A stretch of 64,000 nucleotides of DNA from Halichondria panicea. Taxonomy: Eukaryota; Porifera; Demospongiae; Suberitida; Halichondriidae. This document shows positions 1 through 23,800 of the stretch, piece by piece. Position 1 is the stretch's first letter, and every line of letters begins with the position of its first letter. A program made the position numbers and the translations under genes. Location: assembly GCF_963675165.1 (NCBI RefSeq), contig NC_087392.1:3555442-3619441 (forward strand). The letters run 5' to 3'. The notes under the pieces were generated by a model. It ran no database searches and was not told where the DNA came from. It saw nothing but the letters and a program-made list of their open reading frames with translations.

Positions 1-3000
1 TTAACATCGAAATCTGCCACTTTAAAAACTAATAGCATTGTTATGTGGAGGCTGTAAACGCAGTGCTATAATTATGTCTGGTGAGTAGACTTGCATATTA
101 CAAACACCAACGTACTACTATACCCGTGGCCGCTCACGCGCCTCGGGTAATAATTTGTCAAGCTGATATCTAGCCATCTTCAGAGCTTAACAGCTTGCAC
201 AAGAAATTGCTAAATCTTCATGCCGTGGCCAGCAGTAAACCCATGCTGTAAACGCAGTAGTATGGCAGGCATATTCCTCGAGGCAAATTAGCCTATGTAG
301 GATCGAACTTTCACTTAAAAGTAGGGGTGGGCGTAATCTTGGTCGAGTATGGTACATGTAAGTACTGTAGAGTCGTTATTTGGGGTCCTGTCGACTGAAC
401 ATACCGATAATAATTGCAAATGCTTATTCTCAACTTAGGTCTATGGTCAGAAGAAACAATCGTGATGCTGATTTTGTTCTGTTTTTACATTAGTGTTGTG
501 TCTGTACAGTGGAAATGTTTTCTTTACTTGTTTGTTTTTGCAGTTGAATTATTAATCAATACGAGTGAATAATTGACATAATAATGAGATTTGACTTTTA
601 TGCCTCGGTACGCATGCGCAAATGAGGTATATATAATTATACCGTATATATAGCTGCATGCATGCATGGTTAATTATCACTAAGTTTTCAAGGATTGACT
701 TTGAACCTAGCTTAAGACCTAATATAATTATAGGGGTGTGGTTATTTGAACCTCAATATTAATTAGCATAGATGTAGATGATAATAATTATACAACTTAT
801 AAACAAACTATTGTGGTATCTCTGTCAACACAAACATGCAACGTACTCCAAATTTTATTTGCATGTGCAACTTAATGATGATCGATAAACTATTTTCACA
901 CAGTTATCGGCACAGGCCTATATTTGCATGGGCGTAGGTCTGACAAAATGCCTCTTGTGTACGTCAGCAATAATAATTATTATATTATATGCAAAGAATT
1001 AAAGATTTGTGTTGGTTGTCGCTGTGCATGCATGTTTGCACAATCAGTTCAGCTACAGCAATAATTATACCTCACAGTGCCTCTATTATATATGCACAAC
1101 AATCTGACGTCTTTTATACTAGCTATGAAGTGATTTCTCCGTAAGTGCTTTTGACAGGCCCAACCAGAGTTTTACCTTCCCTTGACGGATCCCCTCCTCG
1201 CTCCAAAAAAAGATTGTTGTATGGAAACTGCCTTGGTACCTGTTCAAACAAAGGACATCGCATAATTATATACCTTAAGGTGACATAATTATTTTTAAAG
1301 ATATAATAATTATTTCTCCAAGGGCGTATAAAGGAGAAGAGGTTGCGAGCAAAAACTAAAGTGGGCGGTGGAAAAGTACATGTCTCTTAATATTGTTATA
1401 GTCTATGGCTTTATTTTTTGCACGCACGTAGCATAGGGTTGATAGTCAGTTGCATGCCCTCTTCTCGATCCCTTAAATGCCTTTGATTTCACTGTTATTC
1501 AGTAAATACTCACGTGGTGGTTTTAATGAGAACAGGAAGCAAATTTATGAGCACTTAGGGTTTGACATAATTATTTGTACATAGCAGGTTGATACAGAAT
1601 CCGCGTCGTAAGACACTCCATCTCCTCATATGCTCTTGCTATTGCTAATACATACATGATTGTGATATCAAGATAAACATTAATTTTTTGTTTGCATTAA
1701 TTTTGCGGCAGAATCACAGGGAAACGCAAAGAGTGGGACATGATTGTTACTAAAAAGGATGCCAAAAGTCTAAAAATTAATGGCTGAAATTAATGGCTGC
1801 TGCATCAGTAGCTAGAGTAGCCTCCTTGCAGCTCTCTTCTCACTCTTTGCACCTACCAGCTAGCGTTCTAGTGCAGAGCTAACTACTAAGTAGAGTATAG
1901 TAACACTCAATGGACAAGTTTTGCTACGCACTCTTCTAAAAAGACTGCAATAGTAATAACTAAGCTAAACTCGAGAACGAAGCATTATTATTTTTGCCAA
2001 TCCATTAATGACTAGAAAGCCTATAGAAACTCTTACATTGATCCTTGAGCAGCTGTAGCAGTCTACACACACACACACACGTACGCACCCACCCATCCAC
2101 ACACACACACACACACACACACTACCGTATACCTTGATTGCGTATAATAATTATTAATATGTCGTGCAAAGTAAGTGCTCTGCTGGTTTTTTAAACTGTT
2201 GGTCCATATGCTGCTTATGTATAGGAATACACATGAAACCGAGGTTCCTTGTCACACTACACTCTACTTGAGTATGTGAGCCAATAATAATATTTGACTC
2301 AATTAATGCACACATAATTATACGTAAATTATAAAGCTCATTCTTTCAACCCATACCAAGAAGACAGTAGTCTTTTCAGTCTATCTTTTCACTCACATCG
2401 TTGGGGTATTGTGGTCACTTATGAATATTCATGAGTTTATTATGTCAACTTTTTCTCTTTTGCAGATTCAAAGAAGTATGCTGTACTTATAATTATTGTA
2501 TGAATATCAAGCCATTGTTTTGTGTAAGAATGCTATGATTATGAAGATGCATGAATGAGACAAGAGAGCATCAAAACCGCAAGTACCATACATTTTCTAA
2601 TTTATCGGACACTTCTAATTACCCCAGACACTCTTTAGGGCAATTTTCGTTGTTCTAATACAACGGACACTCCAGTGCTTTAATAATACATTTGTTCTAA
2701 ATATCCGGACAATACCTTGAAAAGTTGACATAGACGGCAGGCAAGTAAGACTTAGAGTGCTGCAGTTGGATAGCTTTGAGTAGCTAGTTTTAGATAGCTA
2801 GTGCAACTTTTCAGTCGCACACTGTTCTGTTAAACTTAGCTAGCTCGCATGCAGCTGCTTGCTTGTTCTAATTATTCCGGACACTTCGCGTGCTCTATAA
2901 AAAATCTGTTCCAATTATACCCGGACAATTTCCAAAATAATTATTTTTTGCTGTCCAAACATAATTATACGGTAATATATTATTTTTTGCATCAATTTAT

Positions 3001-4412
3001 AAGAGCAGTAAGTACTTTAAGCAAGCTTTATTGGTATCTATAATTATGTAGCTAAGTACCCTTCAGAAGGCCAGACGAAGAGATATCCGTTGTAAGTATC
3101 TAAAAATACACACAAACAGGGAGCTAGCTGCAACTGGCTTGACTTTTTTCAACATTTATCTTCGTCTGGCCCTGCCCCTACCTTTCTTTAATTGAAGCCC
3201 TCAGTAGAAGATTCCCGGGTTTATCCATGCTAAGAATTGACGCAAGAAAACTCGTACAAGTTGTGTGATGCTCCACTAAAAACATAGCGAAAACGATATT
3301 CATATTCCATAAATTTCGCGGGGGGGGGGGGTGGGTGAAACACAATACCCTAACCTTAATTACATCGTCGTGGACCCACCTGTATTTAGAAACTATCATA
3401 ACTAAGTCTTGGCAGGTAACCTTATTTTATCATTTATAACTTTGTTTGTGTTTTGCTTTAGCTACTGGCTGGTCTGTTCCACGGCTGAAATCCACAGGCT
3501 GCTAAGGAGTATCTAACCAAACAGTTGAATATTATCAATGGATTTCGGCCTGTAACGGGCCCCAGGAGCATATGAGGGATGGAGAGTCTTTAGTATTGCG
3601 GATTCACTCGTCTTAACCACATTTCGTAATGTGCAAAGTGCTCTGTACATGTGTGGCTGAAACACGTTTGATCTAATAATAGTGAAATCATCAAGTACAA
3701 TAGCACTTAGCAGTTTAACACAGAGGAGGTAACGGTATACACCAATGTCAAAAGGCAACAAATTAACGCACCACGTGGGCTTATGTTTTACATGTAAAAC
3801 TGAGTTCATCCTCGCGCCCCTGGGTTTATAAACCACCACTAACTTCATCCTCTTCATAATCACAACAGAAATCAGTTGAGATATCGCGCCCCAGACGAAC
3901 CAGCTTGAGAGAGAAGAGATCCCAGATTTAATTGCAACCTTTGACATTCTTCGAAACCACAAGATATGGAAAATTAGTCTTCCGTAGCTATAAGTATAGC
4001 ACAAGCTTTCCAAGCAGGCAAATAAACCATCAACAACAACAGAAGTGGTAGCTGTCAAGAACCCAGGACAAGATGTTCATTAAAAGTGACCCTATTGACC
4101 TTGGCTTACCTCCTGGGTTTGACATATTATTATGGCATGATTTGTACATAGCTAGACGATACAGAATTCGCGTAGTATGGCGCTTAATCCCCTCATATGC
4201 TCCTGCGGGCCCGTAACAGGCATGAAACACCCTGTGGATTATTGGCTGTGTACAGGCTTGACAATGGTAAAAAACAAAGTTGTTGCTAATAAGGCTTTGA
4301 TTAATGTTTTTCTTGAGGCAAAGTTTTGGTTTAGCCACCAAGGAATAGATCATGTGAATTCGGCATCAATTTTATGGCTATATACATAGTATCCTTCGGG
4401 CTTTGGGACACT
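1..4412. other. Gene-free stretch of transposon debris
   Basis: I see no exon that joins to anything in this stretch. It holds the 3' end of a family F element (1-152, ending at a CCTCGGGTAA motif), a reversed family A element (about 1660-2156), a CA microsatellite (about 2067-2122), a complete family B element (about 2585-2980), a short inverted repeat at 3069-3172 (GGCCAGACGAAGA against TCTTCGTCTGGCC), and an inverted-repeat-bounded block at about 3540-4230. A poly-G run lies at 3321-3331. Short open frames here have no splice context or recognisable family. Confidence 0.7.
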
Positions 4413-7400
4413 CTAACACATAGATACCTCATGCCCATGATCTAACCATTGCATGTATGGCCACCTTACCGCTGGATTTCTAGAAGGTGCGTCGTACACT
4501 GACGAGAGATAGTAGACACCTCCCAATATTGTGAACATAGTCACAAGTTGAGCCAGGGCTTCCCAACGTGTGTACTTGCCATTATTTTCTACTGCATCGT
4601 ACATCCACACATTCAGAGCATCCTCTTCCTCATGAATCTACACACATGCATGAATTTAGAAAATTGAAAAGGGATGTCTGTGATATTTTACTATTAAATG
4701 AAAGCACCGTGAGTGCTGATGCCTCGGTATATACACACATTACCGTATATCTTCTAATTCATCGAACAGCAAAAAATAATTATTTTGAAAATTGTCCGGG
4801 TATAATTGTAACAGATTTTTATAGAGCATGCAAAGTGTCCGAACAAGCAAGCAGCTGCATGCGAGCTAGCTAAGTTTACTAGAACAGTGTGCGACTGAAT
4901 AGTTGCACTAGCTAGCTACTCAATGCTATCTAACTGCAGCACTCTAAGTCTTACTTGCCGTCTATGAAGTAACTCAACTTTTCAAAGTATTGTCTGGATA
5001 TTTAAACAGTAAATATCCAGACTGGAGTGTCCATCCATTGTATTAGAACAACGAAAATTGAACAAGAGTGTCCGGGGTAATTAGAAGTGTCCGATAAATT
5101 AGAAGATATACGGTATAGCACAATGAACATTTTTAGAAATGTTGCTGCATGCAGGCAATAGAGAAACTCAAAGAGTGGGTAATGATCAATCATGATTGTT
5201 ATTAAAAAACGATTGATGCCAAAAGTCCGAGTCTAAAATGAATAGCTGCATCAGCAGAGCCTTGCAGCTCTCTTCTCCCTCTTGCAGCTACCAATAGCTA
5301 GCGTTCTAGTGCAGAGCTAACTACTAAGTAGAGTAGCAATGCTCCATGGATAAGTTTTTTGTATGCACTCTTTTCAAAAAGGCTGCAATGGCATTCTAAG
5401 TAAGCAAAGCTAGGCAAAACTCGAAAACGAATTAAAATCCAGACTAGAAGCCTATAGAGACTCTTACTTATACTTCATTGATCCTTGAGCAGCTGTAGCA
5501 GTCTACACAGACACATATACAGTAGTGTGTTTATGTACCTTGCTTGCGCATGCGGTCTAGCCACTTGAGTTGGTACAAAGGCAAACGTTGTCATGAGTCT
5601 CTACACTGAGTTTGCCCAGTCTCTTTTTCGTGTGCAAAAAGTGCTGGCTTTGTGAGTCTTACTATGGGCCGGATTGGCTATATAGTTTCGCTTACTTTGA
5701 AGGCCACATCGGTCTCTTTAGACCAGTGCGTAGAAAAATCTTTTGACATAACTTAGCTATTCTACTTAGTAATTAGCTCTGTACTAGAACCAAGAGTGAG
5801 AAAAGAGTTGCAAAAAAGCTGCACCATTATGGACTTAGAACTTTTGGCGCCTTTAGCAATGGTCGATCATTTCCCACTCTTTTGCAAACTTTTCTTTCTG
5901 GGCGGGCGTATTTTCCAGTCAAAAGTACCCTTGTGCAAGTAAAATAGGGGATGGGTGTATTTTCGCGAGGTACGTACAGTATGCAAAACAGAGGATATTT
6001 TAATGCAGGCATGATTTTACATGTAGGCTAGCTCATAGCTTTTAATTCCTACACAACAAACAAACAACTTACTAGAGTTTCTTTGTCTCTACGATCCTGA
6101 TCATCCCACCAACCTTTAGGGGCATTCTCTTGAGCAGATTTCCATGGTAATTGAGGGTAGTCACCCAATTGGAGACCTTTGTCTACTGGATTCACATAAC
6201 CTGTGCAAAACGTAGTAGGAACTCTTAAAGAGGTCTGCATAATTTCCAGCCACTGCACTGTTTGCAAGATTGCTGCATTGTTGCACACCTTTGACTCAAC
6301 TGCCACAGCAGAATTAGTATAATTGTGCCTCGGTGTGTGCATGCGCAGCATTGCATACCTTAATGTGTTGGTCTGTCTATACTGCTACAGCTTCTCAATG
6401 ATTAATGTAAGAGCTTGCATGTACATGTACAAGGCTTCTAGCTTTGAATTTCATTCTCGAGTTGCAGCTTTTCTTATTTGGAATGCCATTGTAACCTTTC
6501 AGAATATGTGTGTAGAAAAAATGTGTCATGGTTTTATACTCTACTTAGTAGTTAGCTCTGCACTAGAACGCTGCTGGTAGCTGCAAGAGTGAAAAAATTA
6601 AGCTGCACTTAGTTCATGCAGCAGCCATTAATCTAAATGAACTTTGAACCTTTCAGCTACGATCAAGGTCGACCATCCCACTTTTTTCACCATTCTGATT
6701 CCCTGGCAAAATGTTGGTGCCATGTGTATTTAAGCTAGTAGCTTCATGTCGTAAAGCTTTGGCGCCTCCTCCACTGAGTTATCAGCAACTTAAACGCGGC
6801 GCTTTCATTAATAGTTACACTCCTTTGAATTATACAAACATAAATAGGCTCCTCGCTCTTAGTTATGTGCATAATGCCTATGTCTCAGTTTGCACTATCA
6901 TTCGCAGATTACAAGAAGGTATGTCATAATTTTATTATTAGACTGGATTAAACCACTCCCCTTCTCTCTGGGCTGGCAAGCTGCCGTATTGAGAGTTGTC
7001 ACGTGTGAAGAATGTCACACTCCCACAAGAATGCACACAAATACGTACTCATGTGCCACCCACCGCCCACGCGCTAACTATTACTGCACAAAAATTAATA
7101 ATTATTATCGGCCTCGAGATAAGTACATCACTAGCGGTGTGTTCTCGAGGCTAAAGTAATATCACCCACGCATTATGCATTGTGTGGTTTGTTCTATTGC
7201 ACTCTCAACACGGTAGCTTGCCAGTCCCTTTCTCCCAGAGAGAAGGGGCCAGTCTAGGTATAATTATGGTGACCAAAGGTATACTAGGTATTAGAGAGAT
7301 CATTGATTTGATACAAGAGATCATGCTTATAAGAAGCCCCACAAATCTTTAATTGTCGAATGTATGTGGACTAGATGGGATCGGATTTATAGGTAATTAA

Positions 7401-7514
7401 CAGAAACACAGTGCCAACATGATCTGGCATTTTACTCTTACCTCTAGACAGACTTCTGGCAGAGATTAATTTTACCCCTTGTGACAAAAACCCTACCAAA
7501 CGACGGCTAAGCAT
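4413..7514 (-). CDS. NDUFB8: NDUFB8-like subunit of mitochondrial complex I (3 exons)
   Basis: Exons, in transcript order: 7514-7442, 6200-6073, 4637-4413. Phases agree (1, then 0) and the model closes at 141 residues. Residues 1-24 are basic and hydroxylated (begins MLSRRLVGFLSQ), as expected of a mitochondrial presequence. Exon 2 carries LGDYPQLPWKSAQ, matching the GDYPKLP-type signature of NDUFB8. Exon 3 starts IHEEEDALNVW, then has one hydrophobic segment (LAQLVTMFTILGGVYYL) that would span the inner membrane. NDUFB8 is an accessory subunit of the membrane arm of NADH:ubiquinone oxidoreductase. Human NDUFB8 is 186 residues; this protein lacks most of the segment between presequence and GDYP, so an extra exon in the 1.2-kb intron 1 is possible. 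Intron 1 contains foldback and family A elements; intron 2 contains nested A and B elements. It is head-to-head with the PI3K gene. Confidence 0.8.
4697..5555 (-). mobile_element. Family A element with a family B element inserted in it
   Basis: The left end (4697-4740) reads as the reversed family A terminus (GCTGATGCCTCGGT, then a run toward TACCGTA). It is interrupted by a complete family B element at about 4742-5118, bounded by TACCGTATATCTTCTAAT and its inverse. Family A sequence then resumes (GAAACTCAAAGAGTGGGTAA and so on) to about 5555. B must therefore have arrived after A. The whole nest is in intron 2 of the NDUFB8-like gene. Confidence 0.65.
6941..7257. mobile_element. Foldback element in NDUFB8 intron 1
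   Basis: The ends are inverted copies: TAGACTGG at the left and CCAGTCTA at the right. Longer imperfect arms pair CCCCTTCTCTCTGGG with CCCAGAGAGAAGGGG and GGCAAGCTGCCGTATTGAGA with its inverse near 7201-7225. It is about 318 bases long with no coding capacity. An inner inverted pair (GCCTCGAGA, TCTCGAGGC) lies at about 7110-7150. Confidence 0.6.
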
Positions 7515-7850
7515 GACGTCTTGATACCCTGGTAAAAGGTAGAGCACTCCCGATCCCAGCGATCAGAGTCAGGATCACTGTACTGTATTAAATAGCAGAG
7601 CTAGTGGACGTTCGTACGTACGTACGTGGAGGGGCCTTGCCAGTACCAGCTAGAGGTCAGGTTTTCAGTTCAGGTCGGACCACGCCCAACTAATCAAGAC
7701 CAGGTGTACGTGTATTGTTTATCTCCGCCTTTAGCGTCACGTGATGTAACGTGAAGCGCTTTTATGTAAAAGAGTCTGATCGATCAGATCATAGCTAGCT
7801 AGCTTGCCAGTTGCTGCACTATCCGTACAAGATAGATAGGCTCGCAAAAA
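7515..7850. promoter_or_regulatory. Divergent promoter between NDUFB8-like and PI3K p110
   Basis: The 336 bases between two opposed start codons must hold both 5' UTRs and both core promoters, unless undetected 5' exons exist. Visible features are a CGTACGTACGTACGTG run (about 7613-7628), which is palindromic in part, and a CACGTGATGTAACGTGAA stretch (about 7739-7756) with an E-box (CACGTG) and a near-CRE half site. No clear TATA box is seen on either strand. Compact divergent promoters are common in small animal genomes. That the two genes share regulation is inference. Confidence 0.5.
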
Positions 7851-20653
<12,803 letters not shown>

Positions 20654-20748
20654 ACTTAGTGTTTTCTTGTTTCATGAACTTCCTATGTTACATCACTTTA
20701 GTAAAAATCGAGTCATTTTTTATAATAATTACACTTAGAAACTTAATT

Positions 20749-20754
20749 TTTATT
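20749..20754 (-). terminator. Poly(A) signal for the CNBD2-like gene
   Basis: AATAAA reads on the minus strand 67 bases past the CNBD2-like stop codon and before the PI3K stop. On the plus strand, the first clear AATAAA after the PI3K stop is at about 21070, inside the CNBD2-like gene. If both are used, the two transcripts overlap at their 3' ends. Confidence 0.4.
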
Positions 20755-20820
20755 GTTAGATTTACAATTTTTACAAAACAATTATCGTATCTTGTTTTAA
20801 TTCATTATGTACCAATACAG

Positions 20821-23800
20821 TCAAAGCTTTCTCTTGGCATGTTGTACTTGCTTTAAAGTGTTCCATGTGTAGTGATCTCTGATGCGTTTTCTCATAGATT
20901 CTTCAGAGGGGTATTCAACAACCTGTACAACATTCGCACAATAATTGTATTGCACTAAATACATATTCTAACTTACTTGTCTCCTTAGTTTATTTTGGAG
21001 TGATTCTGTCATGTGAGTCGATATGAAGGATTTAGCCAACACCACAAGCTCGGCTCCATTGCTCATCTGAATAAAGTCGCAATTATTGTAATGTAATTGA
21101 CCTATAACTACTACAATTGGAAGTTAAACTTACGAGTGTAACGCTTGGCTCATGATCATGTACAAGTGTTGACAAACCCTACAGATATGTAAACACCATA
21201 GTATAATTCCAGTGTGCGTTAATTTTTTTTATTGAGCTTACAAAGATATCTTTTGGGTGTAGAATGTCAAGTTGCACTAAGAATTGTTTCCTGGCTGGTG
21301 GTCTAGGACTTGCTTCCATTGTCTGTGTACAGAATGAGTGTATATCCTATGACCAGTATTGAATTGTTACCTCATGCGTGCGTAGCTAACCCTAACCCGC
21401 AAGGGTAGAGTGATTGATGTGTGTACACAAAATGAGCTATTATGAGCGAACTAGTGTTGAAAATATATAATAGGCTGCTTATTGAAACTTGAAAGCGACA
21501 AAAACGCTTTTTAATCAATAGGTTAACGATCATTCCCCATAATATTATATATACGGTTGTCTTATAATTATGTTTTGCTTGTGCGATGAACTCATGCACA
21601 TAGCGATCGGCTTGATCATATGCAATTTAAGTAGACACACACACAGTGTACATGAACAGCCCAAGGTATAACAAGACAATGTGTGTACAATACGTAAAAG
21701 TATATAATTGGTTTTCTATCTCTCAAAGTGAAGGCGATTATAATTATTGTGGAGACACCTAGTAATTGATTACTGGTATACTTTATAACCACTGTATAAC
21801 CAGCTCATACTCAATTCGTGATCAGTGCAGGGGAGCTGGTCAACATTAACGTTTGTTACCTGGATATTTCCTGTGGTATATGAGTGCCTAAGTCGATCAC
21901 GTGGCCGTTGTACGAGTGTCTGCTCAGTAAGAAGGGGAGACTCTGGTAGCGTACCTCCCTTTGTGGGTACCTTTCGCCCTTCACCTGTCAATAGCATACA
22001 GTGTACTATAAATTCAATTCGAGCACTGAAGGTGCTAAGGAGTGCATGTTGCAACACCTTAATTAATATGAAAAGCAGCTAGTATAGTTATAGTTAGCCT
22101 CGATCCCAGGCCGCACTTCCTCAAAGAGTGGGCCTGGTATCGACTGCTTGCGCATTCCGCCGGTATCTGGCGGATTCGGATAACAACGTGTATGGTCAGT
22201 AAAATAATGACGTCACAACAAACGGAAGTGGATTGAAGGAACTGGAAGTAGATAGATATAAAGTTCGATTGAAGATTTCTAGCCCATTTGACAGTATTCT
22301 GATAGCTACCCCTAGCCTGCTATGTTAACTAAAGACTTCACAGCCAGCAACAGCTAGTGTGGATGACAATCGTCTGACAAATAGCCTATGGACAGGCCAC
22401 GCCCATCTAATACTAACTTCGGTGAAGAGTCTGCTATACTAATGCTACAAACTCTATCAGAAAGAAAATAGCTATACAACAAACCTACAGCTCTGTCTCT
22501 AGCTAGACTTTCAATGCTTTGCAGAATATTTTCGTGATAAATTTGGTATTATAGGATATTTTACGGAAACAAATATCCAATAATTGTGCGCATGCGCAAG
22601 CAGTCAGTAGCAGGCCTTTTCTTCAGGGGAGGCCAGTGAAGGAGGCTAAGTTATATAGTATGTATGGGTACCCGGGTATGGAAACCTGGCAACAACTAAC
22701 AGTGGCAGCTAGAGCACTGAGGCTAATTATAAGTTATAGTGTATGGGTATGGAAACCTGGCAACAAGTCAACTAACAGTGGCAGCTAACTAGAGCACTGA
22801 AGTGCAAACCCTCAGCGTTTATTTGAGTTTACAGCCTCAAGTCAAAGCTAGGCCAACGAGCAGGTTTGCGTTTTTCTTAGCTTTTGCTCGCTTTTATTCA
22901 ATAATGAAGCTTTAAAACTACTACCTTGTTGTGTTGAGGCTATCCATGGTACAAACACAGTGCTATCGCATACAGGTGAGTAGACTCAGAATACACAGAA
23001 CGACAGACAGACAGACAGACTGATCTGACCGACTACTATAACCTGTGGCGCTGCGACGCGCCTCGGGTTAAAAGTAGATGAAGTTCAGTTGTTAGAAATT
23101 ATGATTGTAAACGCTAACACTATGTCAACGGCAATGCTGCAATACATAAAATCCTTACAAACAGGGCCTGTATGTGTCTTCTGAGTGTGCTCACCTCATG
23201 CATATGGATAGCCTCTATACATGTACATTTTGTACAGGGAGGATTTTGTTGTCAAATAAAAGTCAGATATTTACTGACTTTGTGTGATCCTAGTCCTGCT
23301 CCCAGTGCCACTGCGTATCGGGAGCAGGCTGTGACAAACAGACAGAGAGCACTGAGCTGACTACTAATTGGAGAAGCTTTGAGCCTCGATAAAATTAAAT
23401 CATAGACCATTCCATGTATACACATGGAAGGCAACACAAACAAACTGTATCATTCTACTTACCTATAGAAAAATTGTCTGTATTTATCCTAAATTGGGCT
23501 GCCATAAATATGTTTGGGTATTTGTGTTCATGCTATATTGGGGGTAAAAGTAAGGATAGCTCCTTATTTTCCATGAAAATATGAAGCACTTGTTAATTAG
23601 CTATACAGACGAGCTGTAGGACTGCCAGTGCTGTCCAATGGTCAGATGGTAGTAGCTGTTTGTACGTCAGAGAAAGAATTAAGTTTAGGGCAATTAGGCT
23701 CACTGTCTGCAGGATCAGCACTACATTAAATTTCCTTGGCAGAGTACATTTCAAGACAAGATAGATCATGCACACAGTCCACTAACTCAGTGGTTAAGGT

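Noticed and set aside
4030-4353. 107-codon minus-strand frame upstream of NDUFB8 exon 3
   Set aside because: It overlaps the inverted-repeat block, has no recognisable motif and no splice link to NDUFB8.
22787-23070. Tandem ACAG and CACA tracts considered as CRISPR-like repeats
   Set aside because: They are simple microsatellites at the edges of family F and A elements, with no spacer/repeat structure, and the genome is eukaryotic.
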